Made by a program: the position numbers and the translations under genes. 64,000 nt of DNA from JABCZH01 sp963803775 (GTDB lineage: Bacteria; Acidobacteriota; Terriglobia; Terriglobales; Acidobacteriaceae): NCBI GenBank assembly GCA_963803775.1, contig CAWDNS010000005.1:186001-250000 (forward strand). The letters are read 5' to 3'. The notes below the pieces were generated by a model. It did no database searches. It saw only the letters and a program-made list of their open reading frames with translations, and was not told where the DNA came from. Shown in pieces: positions 1 through 8,662 of the stretch; within the stretch, counting starts at the first letter, position 1; every line of letters begins with the position of its first letter.

Positions 1-267
1 GGTCTGCACCGCAACACCTTGCGCGGTCCGGGCCTGACAAACATGGATCTCGCACTGGCCAAGACCACCGCCATCACCGAACGTGTCAGCTTGGAGATGC
101 GCCTGGAGTTCTTCAACGTGCTCAATCATCCCGAGTTCGCCCAACCGACTTTTGTTGACAACGCTACCAACATCAACAGCCCGGTCTTCGGACAGATCAC
201 GACCACCGGCACGTTTCGCGGCGCCACTCCGCGCATCGGCCAGATTGCAGCAAGGGTCACGTTCTGA
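1..267 (+). CDS. TonB-dependent receptor, Oar-like, C-terminal fragment
   Basis: The frame is open from base 1 and ends at TGA 265-267, so only the last 88 residues of an outer-membrane protein are inside the window. The segment 'RLEFFNVLNHPEFAQP' followed by 'GQITTTGTFRGATPRIGQIAARVTF' (read here as separate short pieces) is the usual final strand region of the acidobacterial Oar-like receptors, which end in a hydrophobic residue plus Phe. It matches the end of the complete receptor at 10.0-13.7 kb, which has FRAEAFNIFNH and a final FLF. The substrate cannot be told from this fragment. Confidence 0.8.
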   Translation, partial: GLHRNTLRGPGLTNMDLALAKTTAITERVSLEMRLEFFNVLNHPEFAQPTFVDNATNINSPVFGQITTTGTFRGATPRIGQIAARVTF

Positions 268-416
268 ACGGCAACTGCTCATGTGGGAAAGGGCGTCTCG
301 CACATCCAAGCCAAGCGAAGCTCGGCAGCTTCGCGCTGCTTATCGTCGCACTGTGTCTGATCTCCCCAGCCCTCGCCCAAACCTCCGCCTCCATAGACGA
401 CTACGTCCACTCCGAG

Positions 417-1379
417 ATGCAGCGCCAACACATCCCGGGCTTGTCTCTGCTGGTTGCGCGCGACGGCAAAATCGTCCGTGCTCAGGGCTACGGCTTCTCG
501 AACGTGGAACTTCAAGTCCCTGTGAAATCAGAGACCGTCTTCCAGTCCGGCTCTGTGGGCAAGCAATTCACCGCCACGGCGGTCATGATGCTGGTCGAAG
601 AAGGGAAGATAAGGCTCGACGATCCCATCACCAATTACTTCAAAGACGCTCCCCCCGCTTGGCGCAAGGTAACAATCCGTGAACTCCTCAGCCACACCGC
701 CGGATTCACCGATTACCCCGAGAAGTTCGATTTCCGCAAAGACTACACCGAAGCCGATCTGCTAAAGATTGTCGAAGGTATTCCGCTGGCGTTCCCGCCT
801 GGCACTAACTACAGCTATGCCAATCTCGGATACTTGACCCTGGGCATCCTCATTCATCAGGTCACAGGTGAGTTCTACGGAGACTTCCTGCAAGAAAGAA
901 TCTTCCGACCCCTCGGCATGACCACGACTCGCATCATCAGCGAGGCAGACATTATTCCTAACCGTGCCGCTGGATATCGCCTGGTCAAAGGAGAGCTGAA
1001 AAATCAGGAATGGGTTTCACCCACGCTGAACACCACCGCCGATGGCGCTCTCTACTTCTCGATCCTGGACCTTGCGAAGTGGGACGCGGCGCTCTATACC
1101 GAAAAACTTCTCCGCCGCTCCAGCTTCGAACAAATGTGGACTCCGGCGAAACTCCTTAACGGCCAGCCTAACCCCGGCAACTATGGTTTCGGTTGGAGCA
1201 TCCTCGGAAAGGACGGCCACCGGGTTCTCGATCACGGTGGCGCCTGGCAAGGTTTCGAAGTCCATATCTCGCGTTATATCGACGACAAGCTGACCATCGT
1301 TGTGCTGACCAACCTCGCCGACGCCGAGCCCGGTAAGATCGCCGGCCACATCGCCGAACTCTACCTGCAGCTGCATTAA
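417..1379 (+). CDS. serine hydrolase, beta-lactamase/penicillin-binding class C family
   Basis: A beta-lactamase-family (AmpC/esterase EstB-like) serine hydrolase. The catalytic SxxK is seen as SVGK (in 'FQSGSVGKQFT') and the second motif YxN as YSYANLGY. The third motif region reads DHGGAWQGF, where HGG replaces KTG, as is common in this family. Such proteins cleave peptides or esters in the periplasm; the substrate is unknown. The start is a problem: ATG 417 begins inside the fold, but the same frame upstream (318-380) encodes a clear signal peptide (KLGSFALLIVALCLISPALA) with no in-frame ATG, GTG or TTG between 282 and 417. A start lost by frameshift, or a rare start codon, is likely. Confidence 0.8.
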   Translation: MQRQHIPGLSLLVARDGKIVRAQGYGFSNVELQVPVKSETVFQSGSVGKQFTATAVMMLVEEGKIRLDDPITNYFKDAPPAWRKVTIRELLSHTAGFTDYPEKFDFRKDYTEADLLKIVEGIPLAFPPGTNYSYANLGYLTLGILIHQVTGEFYGDFLQERIFRPLGMTTTRIISEADIIPNRAAGYRLVKGELKNQEWVSPTLNTTADGALYFSILDLAKWDAALYTEKLLRRSSFEQMWTPAKLLNGQPNPGNYGFGWSILGKDGHRVLDHGGAWQGFEVHISRYIDDKLTIVVLTNLADAEPGKIAGHIAELYLQLH

Positions 1380-1394
1380 TGCTTGCGGCGCAAG

Positions 1395-1421
1395 AAAAAA
1401 CCCACGGCGTAAAGCCGTGGG
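1395..1421 (-). terminator. intrinsic terminator of the small gene 1462-1677
   Basis: A perfect 8-bp stem (CCCACGGC at 1401-1408 with GCCGTGGG at 1414-1421, 5-base loop) is followed on the minus strand by a run of six T (1400-1395). It lies about 40 bases past the stop of the minus-strand gene and also separates it from the convergent serine hydrolase. Confidence 0.75.
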
Positions 1422-1461
1422 ATGAGTGTAAGACCAAACCAACCCCAAAGGAGACCATCAA

Positions 1462-1677
1462 CTAGCGCTTACAGAACTTGTATCCGCTCATTGTCAGCCG
1501 TACCACTCCACGCATCTGTTCTTCCACGTAGCCCTGATTTCTCAGTTCAGCCACGGCCATGCGCGCCAAGGAAGAATCCACTACCGGCTTGGGCAAGGTC
1601 ACAAACTGGCGAGGGTCTTCTTCATAAGAGTGAGCCAGTGAAACCAGGAGGCTGCTCGGAACCATTTCCTGATGCAT
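1462..1677 (-). CDS. small hypothetical protein, 71 residues
   Basis: Not recognised. The ATG at 1677 is chosen because AAAGGAGAG stands 5-6 bases before it; upstream ATGs in frame lack such a site. The product (MHQEMVPSSLL...) is mixed charged and hydrophobic without signal peptide. Its C-terminal half, 'MAVAELRNQGYVEEQMRGV' followed by 'VRLTMSGYKFCKR', has the look of a recognition helix plus beta-wing, so a tiny winged-helix protein is possible, but this is a guess. The gene has its own terminator (1395-1421), which supports real expression. Confidence 0.6.
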   Translation of the reverse strand: MHQEMVPSSLLVSLAHSYEEDPRQFVTLPKPVVDSSLARMAVAELRNQGYVEEQMRGVVRLTMSGYKFCKR

Positions 1678-2078
1678 AACATCTCTCCTTTGCGGACAAC
1701 TCATACTATGTCGTCTCACCCCGCTGCGGAATGGTCCCTCCGTGCCCCCAAATGGCCTGTTGGTAACATCTGTAACTGATTGTAAATAAGCTAGTTACTG
1801 GCAATTCGCGCTAGAGAGCGGCGCTAGCAAGCGCCTAGCCTGCCCCCTCCCTATTTCTAGATCACGACTGGACTGCATCCATCAGCATGAAAACAAAGGC
1901 TGCATTTTCTGGAACCTTGCACGCGACCACGAATCTCATTATCATGGTCTGCCGCCGCTCAAAGCGAACTCTCAAAATTTCACACCGCATGGATTCTTCC
2001 GGGCATCAATAGTACGATGTCGTTCCACCTCGTCTCAGGTTTGTAGCGCACGTCAACTCGTTTTGGGGGGAGTGATCT
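1678..2078. other. 401-base intergenic region, no gene found
   Basis: This stretch separates the divergent small gene (minus) and egtB (plus) and should hold both promoters. I see no convincing -35/-10 pair. A GC-rich patch at about 1807-1840 repeats GCGCTAG/GCGCCTAG three times. The last bases before egtB contain a GGGGGGAG ribosome binding site (about 2064-2071). Confidence 0.4.
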
Positions 2079-3338
2079 ATGACCGCCAGCCTCGCACATC
2101 AGTTTCCCGTCGCCATAGGCTTGTCGCTGCGCGAGCGTTTCGCCGAGATTCGCGACAACAGCATGCGGATTACTGCATCTCTTTCTGCGGAAGACCAGAT
2201 GCTGCAATCCATGTCCGACGCCAGCCCCACCAAGTGGCACCTCGCGCATACCACCTGGTTCTTCGAGACTTTTATTTTGCTGCCACACTCTCCTGGTTAT
2301 CAAGTTTTCGACCTCCACTTCCAGTATCTGTTCAACTCGTACTACAAACAACTCGGTTCGCACCCGAATCGCGGGTCGCGCGGGCTGATGTCGCGTCCCA
2401 GCCTGGAGCGGGTGCATGCCTATAGATCGCATGTGGATGCAGCGGCCTTGTCTTTGCTGAACCATGCCGGAGATGAAGTTCTCACTCTGGTCGAACTTGG
2501 ACTCAACCACGAGCAGCAGCATCAGGAGTTGATTCTCACTGACATCAAACACGCTCTCTGGTCCAGCCCTTTGCATCCCGACCCCATCTCCAGCGCGGCT
2601 CCCCATGTTTCTGCCTCGCCTCTCACTTGGACTGAAATCGAAGGCGGCATTCACCTCATCGGCCACGATGGCAACGGTTTTGCTTTCGACAACGAGGGCC
2701 CACGCCACGAAGTTTTGCTGCGGCCGTTTCGCCTCGCCTCGCGCCCCGTCAGTAATGGCGAATACCTGGAGTTCATGCAGGATGGCGGCTATCGTCGCCC
2801 CGATTTGTGGCTCTCCGATGGCTGGGACAAAGTTTGCGCCGAGGGTTGGAGCGCCCCGCTCTACTGGGAACGCAAAGAAGATGATCGCGCCTCATGGTCG
2901 CAGTTCACCGTGGCAAGACTCAAAAGCATCGATCCTGCCGATCCCGTCTGCCATATCAGCTACTACGAAGCTGATGCTTACGCACGTTGGCGGGACGCCC
3001 GCCTGCCGACGGAAGAAGAATGGGAAGTGGCCGCAGCCCGCATCTCGGCAAGAGGCAGCTTTCTGCAAGAAGGCGCGGTGCATCCGCATTCAGCCGGCAA
3101 AACTGCCCAGATGTTCGGCGACGTCTGGGAGTGGACCTCGAGCCCCTATGTAGCCTATCCCGGATTCAAACCCGCCGAGGGCCTGATCGGCGAGTACAAT
3201 GGCAAATTCATGGTCAATCAAATGGTACTGCGGGGCGGTTCCTGTGCCACTCCAGCCAGTCACATCCGCGCCACCTACCGCAATTTCTTCCCACCACATG
3301 CCCGGTGGCAATTCTCAGGACTCAGGTTGGCCAAATGA
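2079..3338 (+). CDS. egtB: ergothioneine biosynthesis sulfoxide synthase EgtB
   Basis: A non-heme iron enzyme (419 residues) that joins the imidazole C2 of N-alpha-trimethylhistidine to a thiol donor using O2. The N-terminal DinB_2 domain holds the iron ligands: WHLAHTTWFFE near residues 53-63 and NHEQQHQE with the HxxxH at 144/148. The C-terminal formylglycine-generating-enzyme-like domain has the usual 'ARLPTEEEWEVAA', GDVWEWT and LRGGSCAT blocks and ends RNFFPPHARWQFSGLRLAK, as the family does. A GGGGGGAG site precedes ATG 2079. The stop overlaps the egtD start (ATGA), so the two are co-translated. No egtA or egtC is nearby, which fits the type of EgtB known from Chloracidobacterium that can use cysteine or gamma-glutamylcysteine. 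Confidence 0.93.
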   Translation: MTASLAHQFPVAIGLSLRERFAEIRDNSMRITASLSAEDQMLQSMSDASPTKWHLAHTTWFFETFILLPHSPGYQVFDLHFQYLFNSYYKQLGSHPNRGSRGLMSRPSLERVHAYRSHVDAAALSLLNHAGDEVLTLVELGLNHEQQHQELILTDIKHALWSSPLHPDPISSAAPHVSASPLTWTEIEGGIHLIGHDGNGFAFDNEGPRHEVLLRPFRLASRPVSNGEYLEFMQDGGYRRPDLWLSDGWDKVCAEGWSAPLYWERKEDDRASWSQFTVARLKSIDPADPVCHISYYEADAYARWRDARLPTEEEWEVAAARISARGSFLQEGAVHPHSAGKTAQMFGDVWEWTSSPYVAYPGFKPAEGLIGEYNGKFMVNQMVLRGGSCATPASHIRATYRNFFPPHARWQFSGLRLAK

Positions 3339-4288
3339 TCGCGCGCGAACTCATATCGCTGCCATCCTTCGCTGAGGATGTCGAGTTGGGGCTTTCCAGC
3401 TCCCCCAAGACTCTCCCTTGCAAACTTTTCTACGATCAGGCTGGCTCGGCTTTGTTCGAGCAGATCACTCGTCTGCCCGAGTATTATCCAACTCGCACAG
3501 AGTTGGAGATTCTGCGGGACTGTGGCGGGGAAATCGCAAACGAGGTTCGCCCGGGAGTGACCGTGGTCGAGCTGGGCGCGGGCACGGCCACCAAGACCAC
3601 TACGCTGCTCCAGGCCTTTTCCCGGCGCCAATTGCGGGTCCCATATTTTCCGGTTGACATCTCTCCTGCCCCGCTCGCCGAAGCCCGGACACGAGTGGAG
3701 TCGCAGTGTCCGCGAGTTTCCGTGCGCCCCGTCGTGGCAGACTTCAGCCAGGGTTTTGATTTCCTACGGGACATACCGGGACGAAAGCTCGTGCTGTATC
3801 TGGGATCGAGCATCGGGAACTTTGACCCCGGCCCCGCAGTCGCAATGCTCAGCCAGATTCGCAGCCAGTTGGCCGTCGGCGATGCCCTGCTGCTGGGAAC
3901 GGATCTAGTGAAAGATCCATCCATTCTGGTCCCCGCCTACGATGATGCTCAGGGCGTCACTGAGCAGTTCGATAAAAACATCCTGGCCCGGCTGAACCGT
4001 GAACTGGGCGCAAACTTCGACCTCGACTTCTTCCGCCACATAGCAATATGGAATGCGGAGCAGTCGCGAATGGAAATCAGTCTGGTAAGCTTGCGTCCCC
4101 AGGTTGTGGATCTGGGGCTGCTCAACCGGCAGGTTCGCTTCGCCAACGGAGAACGCATCCACACCGAGAGTAGCTACAAATACACCATGCCCATGGTTCG
4201 CGAAATGTTGGAACGGTCGGGCTTCTCTCTCGAAGCCACTTGGTTCGATCACCAGACCTGGTTTGCCCTGCACCTTGCCCGCGTGTGA
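3335..4288 (+). CDS. egtD: L-histidine N-alpha-methyltransferase EgtD
   Basis: SAM-dependent enzyme (317 residues) that trimethylates the amino group of histidine to hercynine, the substrate of EgtB. The N-terminal KLFYDQAGSALFEQIT and LPEYYPTRTE blocks are the family signature. The SAM site is VVELGAGTATKTTTLL. YLGSSIGNF (near residues 149-157) and the C-terminal RIHTESSYKYT are also typical. ATG 3335 is used because it overlaps the egtB stop (3336-3338) and gives the normal family length; the frame stays open far upstream inside egtB but that part is a shadow. Cytoplasmic; forms an operon with egtB. Confidence 0.93.
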   Translation: MIARELISLPSFAEDVELGLSSSPKTLPCKLFYDQAGSALFEQITRLPEYYPTRTELEILRDCGGEIANEVRPGVTVVELGAGTATKTTTLLQAFSRRQLRVPYFPVDISPAPLAEARTRVESQCPRVSVRPVVADFSQGFDFLRDIPGRKLVLYLGSSIGNFDPGPAVAMLSQIRSQLAVGDALLLGTDLVKDPSILVPAYDDAQGVTEQFDKNILARLNRELGANFDLDFFRHIAIWNAEQSRMEISLVSLRPQVVDLGLLNRQVRFANGERIHTESSYKYTMPMVREMLERSGFSLEATWFDHQTWFALHLARV

Positions 4289-4297
4289 TGTGGAAAC

Positions 4298-4327
4298 AAA
4301 AATGCCGCGCACTCGCGTGCGCGGCAT
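4298..4327 (-). terminator. hairpin terminator between convergent egtD and M13 peptidase genes
   Basis: A perfect 11-bp stem (ATGCCGCGCAC 4302-4312, GTGCGCGGCAT 4317-4327) with a TCGC loop. On the minus strand it is followed by five T (4302-4298 region), so it ends the M13 gene; it may also slow transcription from egtD, although no T run exists on the plus side. Confidence 0.65.
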
Positions 4328-4342
4328 CCTGTAATCAAACCC

Positions 4343-6430
4343 TTACCAAACTCTGCACTGCTTCGCCCGCACCATCGGCGTTCCTGTTTTGCAGGAGAAC
4401 GCCTGCTGAAACTCGGGCATATTGGCCACTACATTATTCACCCGGTATTTCGGAATCGAGTGCGGGTTCGTCAATACTGCCGTGCGCATCAACTCCGGCC
4501 GGTACTCCGTGCACCATTCGTTTGCATACGAGAGGAAGAACTTCTGCCGCGGGGTCCATCCGCTTTCGTCTTTCTCGTCCACCGACTTGCCGGACGCTTG
4601 CAGCTTGTTGATCAGCGCCATAAAAGCAAGGCGCAGGCCGCCATTGTCCGCGGTGTCCTCACCCTGGGTCAAATGTCCATTCTGCTTGACTCCGGCCTCG
4701 GGAATCTCCTGCGTGTACTCGTCGGCGATGCATTCATCGCGTTCGTCGTAGGCTTTGGCGTCTGCGGCCGTCCACCAGTCGCGCAGGTTGCCCTGTGCAT
4801 CGAACTTGCGCCCTTGATCGTCAAACCCATGTGTGATCTCGTGTCCAATGACCATTCCGATTGCCCCGTAGTTCACTGCGTCATCCATGGTGGTGTCGAA
4901 ATATGGCGGCTGCAAGATCCCGGCAGGGAAGTTGATGGTATTGAGCTGTGGATCGTAATAGGCATTGATGGTCGGAGGAGTCATGGTCCACTCGCTGCGG
5001 TCGACAGGTTTGCCGATCTTGTCGAGTTGGCGATGGAACTCGAACGCCGTCGACTCGCGCACATTGTTCAGATAACTCGTGCGCGTGATCGTCACGGAAG
5101 AATAGTCCCGCCACTGGTTCGGATACCCGATCTTGTCCTCGATCGCATGCAATTTAATCTTGGCTTGCTCTTTAGTGGCAGGCTGCATCCAATCCAGACC
5201 GGTGATGTCCTGGTCCAGCGCATGTTCCACGTCATGCACCAGGGCGACTGTCTGCTGCTTGCTGGAAGGAGGAAATGCCGCCGCGACATAGGCTTGCCCC
5301 AACGCCATTCCCAGATCGCGATCGGCCGCGCGCACACACCGCCGCCAGCGCGGCAGTTGTTGCTTTGCACCAACCAGGGTGTGGGCGAAAAAGTCCCAGT
5401 TCTCATCCACAAACGCTTTGCTTAAATACGGGGCTGATGCATGCACCAACTGCCACCGTAGATAGACCTGCCAATCCGTCACCGAGTGCTGCTGGATCAA
5501 AACTTCCAGCTCCTTGAAAAACCCGGGAGTGCTCACCAGGTAATGCGGTGCCGACGGCGGCGCTCCGATGTCCGCCGTGTATTTCTTCCAATCAAACGAC
5601 GGTGTCAGCGCCTGCATCTGCTCGAAACTCATCTTGTTGTTGACGTTCTTCGGATCCCGCCGCGCCACGTTGTCCATCTGCGCTTTGGCCATTGCGGTTT
5701 CAATCGCAATCACCGTCTTCGCATCGGCCGCGGCCTGGGTCGCGCTTTCCCCGGTCAGGACCAGCATCCTGGCCACGTGAGCCTCGTACTTGCTCAGGAT
5801 GTCCTTCGACTTTGCGTCATCCTTCACGTAGAAGTCGCGGCTCGGCAATGCCAATCCGCCCTGGTCGATGGACGCTACCACCTTGCTGGCATCGTCGTAG
5901 TCCTGTTGCGACCCGAATCCCAGCAGCGCTACCCCCGTCTGGTTATCGTTCCCCGACCATGCACCGGGAGTGCTCATGTGAATGTAGGCCACCTGGTCCG
6001 CCAATTCCGCCTTGCTCTTCATCTTTGCAATGCGTTCCAGCCCCGGTTTCAAATCCCGGCTGCCGGCGGTTTCCAAGGCCGGCTCATCACTGCACGCCTG
6101 CCAATAGTCGCCAATTTTCTGCTCGAAGTCGCTGCGTCCACTAGTCTGTGCGGACGCCTTCTCCAGTGCTTGACGCACAATGTTCTCGTTCCAATACTGC
6201 AAACCGCTGCCGGTGCCCCATGCCACTTGGTCAGGAGGAATCGGGTTCGCGGCATTCCACTTGCTGCACGCGTATTGATAAAAATCCTGGCAGGGATCGA
6301 GCGTCCGGTCCACCATATTGGGATCGAAATGCTCCAGCTTGGGGGCTTGATCGGTTGCTGGCATCTGCTGCCCAAGTCCGACAACTGGACAAAGGGCGAC
6401 AGCTACAATTGCGAGACGGGCAAAAAACAT
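4343..6430 (-). CDS. M13 family metallopeptidase (neprilysin-like)
   Basis: A secreted zinc endopeptidase of the neprilysin/PepO family, 695 residues. The start at ATG 6430 gives a signal peptide (MFFARLAIVAVALCPVVGLG, then QQ) and has AGGAG nine bases upstream. The N-terminal M13 domain begins with DPCQDFYQYACSKW. The zinc site is HEITH at residues 530-534. The third ligand lies in GEDTADNGG (E591), and NAYYDP is present (substrate binding). The protein ends in CRVW, the CxxW tail typical of M13. Presumably degrades peptides in the periplasm. The gene is followed by a hairpin terminator and preceded by 213 bases with no gene. Confidence 0.93.
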   Translation of the reverse strand: MFFARLAIVAVALCPVVGLGQQMPATDQAPKLEHFDPNMVDRTLDPCQDFYQYACSKWNAANPIPPDQVAWGTGSGLQYWNENIVRQALEKASAQTSGRSDFEQKIGDYWQACSDEPALETAGSRDLKPGLERIAKMKSKAELADQVAYIHMSTPGAWSGNDNQTGVALLGFGSQQDYDDASKVVASIDQGGLALPSRDFYVKDDAKSKDILSKYEAHVARMLVLTGESATQAAADAKTVIAIETAMAKAQMDNVARRDPKNVNNKMSFEQMQALTPSFDWKKYTADIGAPPSAPHYLVSTPGFFKELEVLIQQHSVTDWQVYLRWQLVHASAPYLSKAFVDENWDFFAHTLVGAKQQLPRWRRCVRAADRDLGMALGQAYVAAAFPPSSKQQTVALVHDVEHALDQDITGLDWMQPATKEQAKIKLHAIEDKIGYPNQWRDYSSVTITRTSYLNNVRESTAFEFHRQLDKIGKPVDRSEWTMTPPTINAYYDPQLNTINFPAGILQPPYFDTTMDDAVNYGAIGMVIGHEITHGFDDQGRKFDAQGNLRDWWTAADAKAYDERDECIADEYTQEIPEAGVKQNGHLTQGEDTADNGGLRLAFMALINKLQASGKSVDEKDESGWTPRQKFFLSYANEWCTEYRPELMRTAVLTNPHSIPKYRVNNVVANMPEFQQAFSCKTGTPMVRAKQCRVW

Positions 6431-6643
6431 GGTTTGATCTCCTGCGTGAAATTGAATAAGTAACGCCGCTGGTGAAATAGGCCCCGGTGTGATTAACCGG
6501 CTGCTAACGGGCCTGGCCAAGCACAGAATCAATGCGTTCCAAAAGTGTATCGTAGTTTCGCGAAGCCTGCTCAAAAGCGCCCGGCCGGGTCACTTCCCGC
6601 AATCTGATGTACGCATTTTCTCGGAGCAGAGTTCCATCCCACT

Positions 6644-7297
6644 TCACATCAACTCAATCACCAACTCCCCCGGTCCTCCCCCTACGCCGATGTCACCACA
6701 GTTCTCCACGATCCAATCTGCGCCTGCTTCCCGCAGCTCTTCGTCCGCCGCCGTTGTGCGCAGAGCAATCACCTTGGCTCCCGCCGCTTTCCCCGAGCGA
6801 ATTCCCGCTGGAACGTCCTCCACAACTGCGCAATCGGCCGCAGCCATGCCTAACGCCGCCGCGCCTTTCAGATATGGCTCGGGATGAGGCTTCCCATTTT
6901 CCACGTCGCTGCACGTCACCATCTTTGCCGGAATCTTCAGCCCTGCGGCACACAGCCGCACTTCGGCCAGTGGTCGTGTGCATGACGTCACAATTGTCCA
7001 GCGAGCCAGCGGCAGCGCCTGCAACAATTCCCGTGCCCCCGGCAGAGGAACTACACCCTCGATGTCTTCGATCTCTGCCCGCTCCACGATTCGGTTCTCG
7101 CGCTCGGCGTCCGCCTGTGGAAGCAGTTCGCGGATGGTTGCGATGCTCGGCCGTCCATGTGCCCGCTTCACAACTTCTTCTGGATTGAGCCCGTGTCTCG
7201 CTGCCCACTTCTTCCAGACGCGAGCGACTGCTGGAGTGGAATCAATCAGCACGCCATCCAAATCAAACAACATACCGCGACAGCGGATCCGAACCAT
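6644..7297 (-). CDS. HAD-superfamily sugar phosphatase / phosphoglucomutase-like
   Basis: A 217-residue HAD-IA hydrolase. Motif I is FDLDGVLIDS (nucleophile D11, acid D13), motif II is IVTSCT, motif III is around K in ENGKPHPEPYL, and motif IV is VVEDVPAGIRSGKAAG. The VPAGIRSGKAAG block and the cap are most like 2-deoxyglucose-6-phosphate or glycerol-phosphate phosphatases and beta-phosphoglucomutases. The exact sugar phosphate cannot be told. It lies 33 bases after the TPR gene on the same strand, so the two are probably co-transcribed. Confidence 0.88.
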   Translation of the reverse strand: MVRIRCRGMLFDLDGVLIDSTPAVARVWKKWAARHGLNPEEVVKRAHGRPSIATIRELLPQADAERENRIVERAEIEDIEGVVPLPGARELLQALPLARWTIVTSCTRPLAEVRLCAAGLKIPAKMVTCSDVENGKPHPEPYLKGAAALGMAAADCAVVEDVPAGIRSGKAAGAKVIALRTTAADEELREAGADWIVENCGDIGVGGGPGELVIELM

Positions 7298-7330
7298 CCC
7301 TTCACCATATCAGGGACGAAACTCAAATCA

Positions 7331-8584
7331 CTACTGCGGTTCCTGCGCGAGCTCGGGGTCGGGCACTGGCCCCGACTCCAGTTCCTGGTGGCGCTTTTCT
7401 CTCGATGCATTCGACATCACGGTGAATTTTTCCATCTCCGCTTTGGCCTCCTGTGTGCGTCCCAGGCGCTGCAGAATCTGCCCGCGAACGTAATAGACGC
7501 TCTCGCTCTCCGGACTCAACTTCTTCGCTACGTCAATCGCCGCCAGTGCTTCCTTGAACTTCTGTTCTCGCAAATAGACCCGGGCGAGTTGGAAATCAGA
7601 ACTCGAAAGCTTCGGATCCAGCCGCAGCGCCTTACGAAACATCTTCTCCGCATCCTCATCCTGCTGCTGTAGATAAAATACCAGCCCTAGCTGATCGTAG
7701 TCGTAAGCAACATCGGGTTCGATCTCGATATCCTTCAGAAACTCCGCCTTGGCTCGCTCCAAATCCTGCTTCTCCAGGTACGTCATGCCTAGATTGAAGT
7801 GAACGAAGGGAAGCTTGGGTGCAGCCTTGGCTGCGGTTTCCAGCTCCGCGATCGCCTCGTCGTACTCTTTCCGGTTCAGGTGCGCCTTTCCCATCAGCAG
7901 ATGAAACTCCGGTGTGTCCTGGCCGGTTTCCACCAGGCGCCCCAGCGCTCGCTGCTCCAGGTCGGGCCGTCCTGCCTTGTTAGCTGCGATTCCCAGCACG
8001 TACAGGAAATTCAACTGATTGGAAGCCTGCCCCCACAGCGGCTCCAGCGTGTTTACCGCCTCAGCATAGCGCTGATTGAAGAAATAGCACAACCCCAGCA
8101 GGTACCGCGCCTGGTAAGAGTCCGGTACGTCCCGAACCACCGACTCAAACGGCGCAATCGCTCCCTGAAAATCATTCTGGCGGTAGTAGACAAGTCCTAC
8201 ATTCAGACGAATCCCAGCCACTTGTGGCGCAAGACGTTCGGCTTTCCGCAAGCTCTCCCGCGCTTGCGGCCACTGTTTCCGCCGCATGGCAATCACCCCC
8301 AGGTTGGCGTATGCTCCCGCCACCGCCGGATTCACCGCCAGCACTCCTTTGAACGCCTTTTCTGCTGCAATCAGATCGCCTTGTTTTAGTGCCGTTTCTC
8401 CTTGCTCAAACAGTTGCTTGGGATCAACGTTCTGAGCCTGATTTCCGGACGACTTCGCAGTCGATCTCTGCGGCAACGCTGCCGTCTGGCCCGCCTGCAT
8501 TAGCCGCGCGCTCCCTCCCTGACAGCAAGCCAGCAGAAGCACCGCCGCTCTACACCGCAACCCTGAACTTGACACTGGTTTCAC
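7331..8584 (-). CDS. TPR-repeat protein, probable lipoprotein
   Basis: Most of the 417-residue product is a run of about nine to ten tetratricopeptide repeats, from 'LFEQGETALKQGDLIAAEKAF' (shown in part) through 'AYDQLGLVFYLQQQDEDAEK'-like units to 'YVRGQILQRLGRTQEAKAEM', so it is a scaffold for protein contacts. The GTG at 8584 is preferred because it gives a short signal with a LLAC lipobox (Cys 20). The frame continues upstream into the divergent lacI gene, but that part has no domain. The start is uncertain: ATG 8500 is the alternative. Followed by the HAD phosphatase. Confidence 0.8.
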   Translation of the reverse strand: MKPVSSSGLRCRAAVLLLACCQGGSARLMQAGQTAALPQRSTAKSSGNQAQNVDPKQLFEQGETALKQGDLIAAEKAFKGVLAVNPAVAGAYANLGVIAMRRKQWPQARESLRKAERLAPQVAGIRLNVGLVYYRQNDFQGAIAPFESVVRDVPDSYQARYLLGLCYFFNQRYAEAVNTLEPLWGQASNQLNFLYVLGIAANKAGRPDLEQRALGRLVETGQDTPEFHLLMGKAHLNRKEYDEAIAELETAAKAAPKLPFVHFNLGMTYLEKQDLERAKAEFLKDIEIEPDVAYDYDQLGLVFYLQQQDEDAEKMFRKALRLDPKLSSSDFQLARVYLREQKFKEALAAIDVAKKLSPESESVYYVRGQILQRLGRTQEAKAEMEKFTVMSNASREKRHQELESGPVPDPELAQEPQ

Positions 8585-8662
8585 TCTCTGCTGTAGTGTC
8601 CGCCAGCGCCTGCCCGAATTCAAGCAGGCTGCAACCGCGTGAACGCCTTCAGCGGATCCCGC

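Noticed and set aside
83..682. Long open frame overlapping the receptor end and serine hydrolase
   Set aside because: Its composition (many Arg, Ser, Pro) is that of a shadow frame, and it runs against the conserved motifs of the true genes.
4460..6463. Long plus-strand frames opposite the M13 peptidase
   Set aside because: Same reason: high GC codon bias of the peptidase gene leaves the opposite strand open; no motifs and no ribosome sites.
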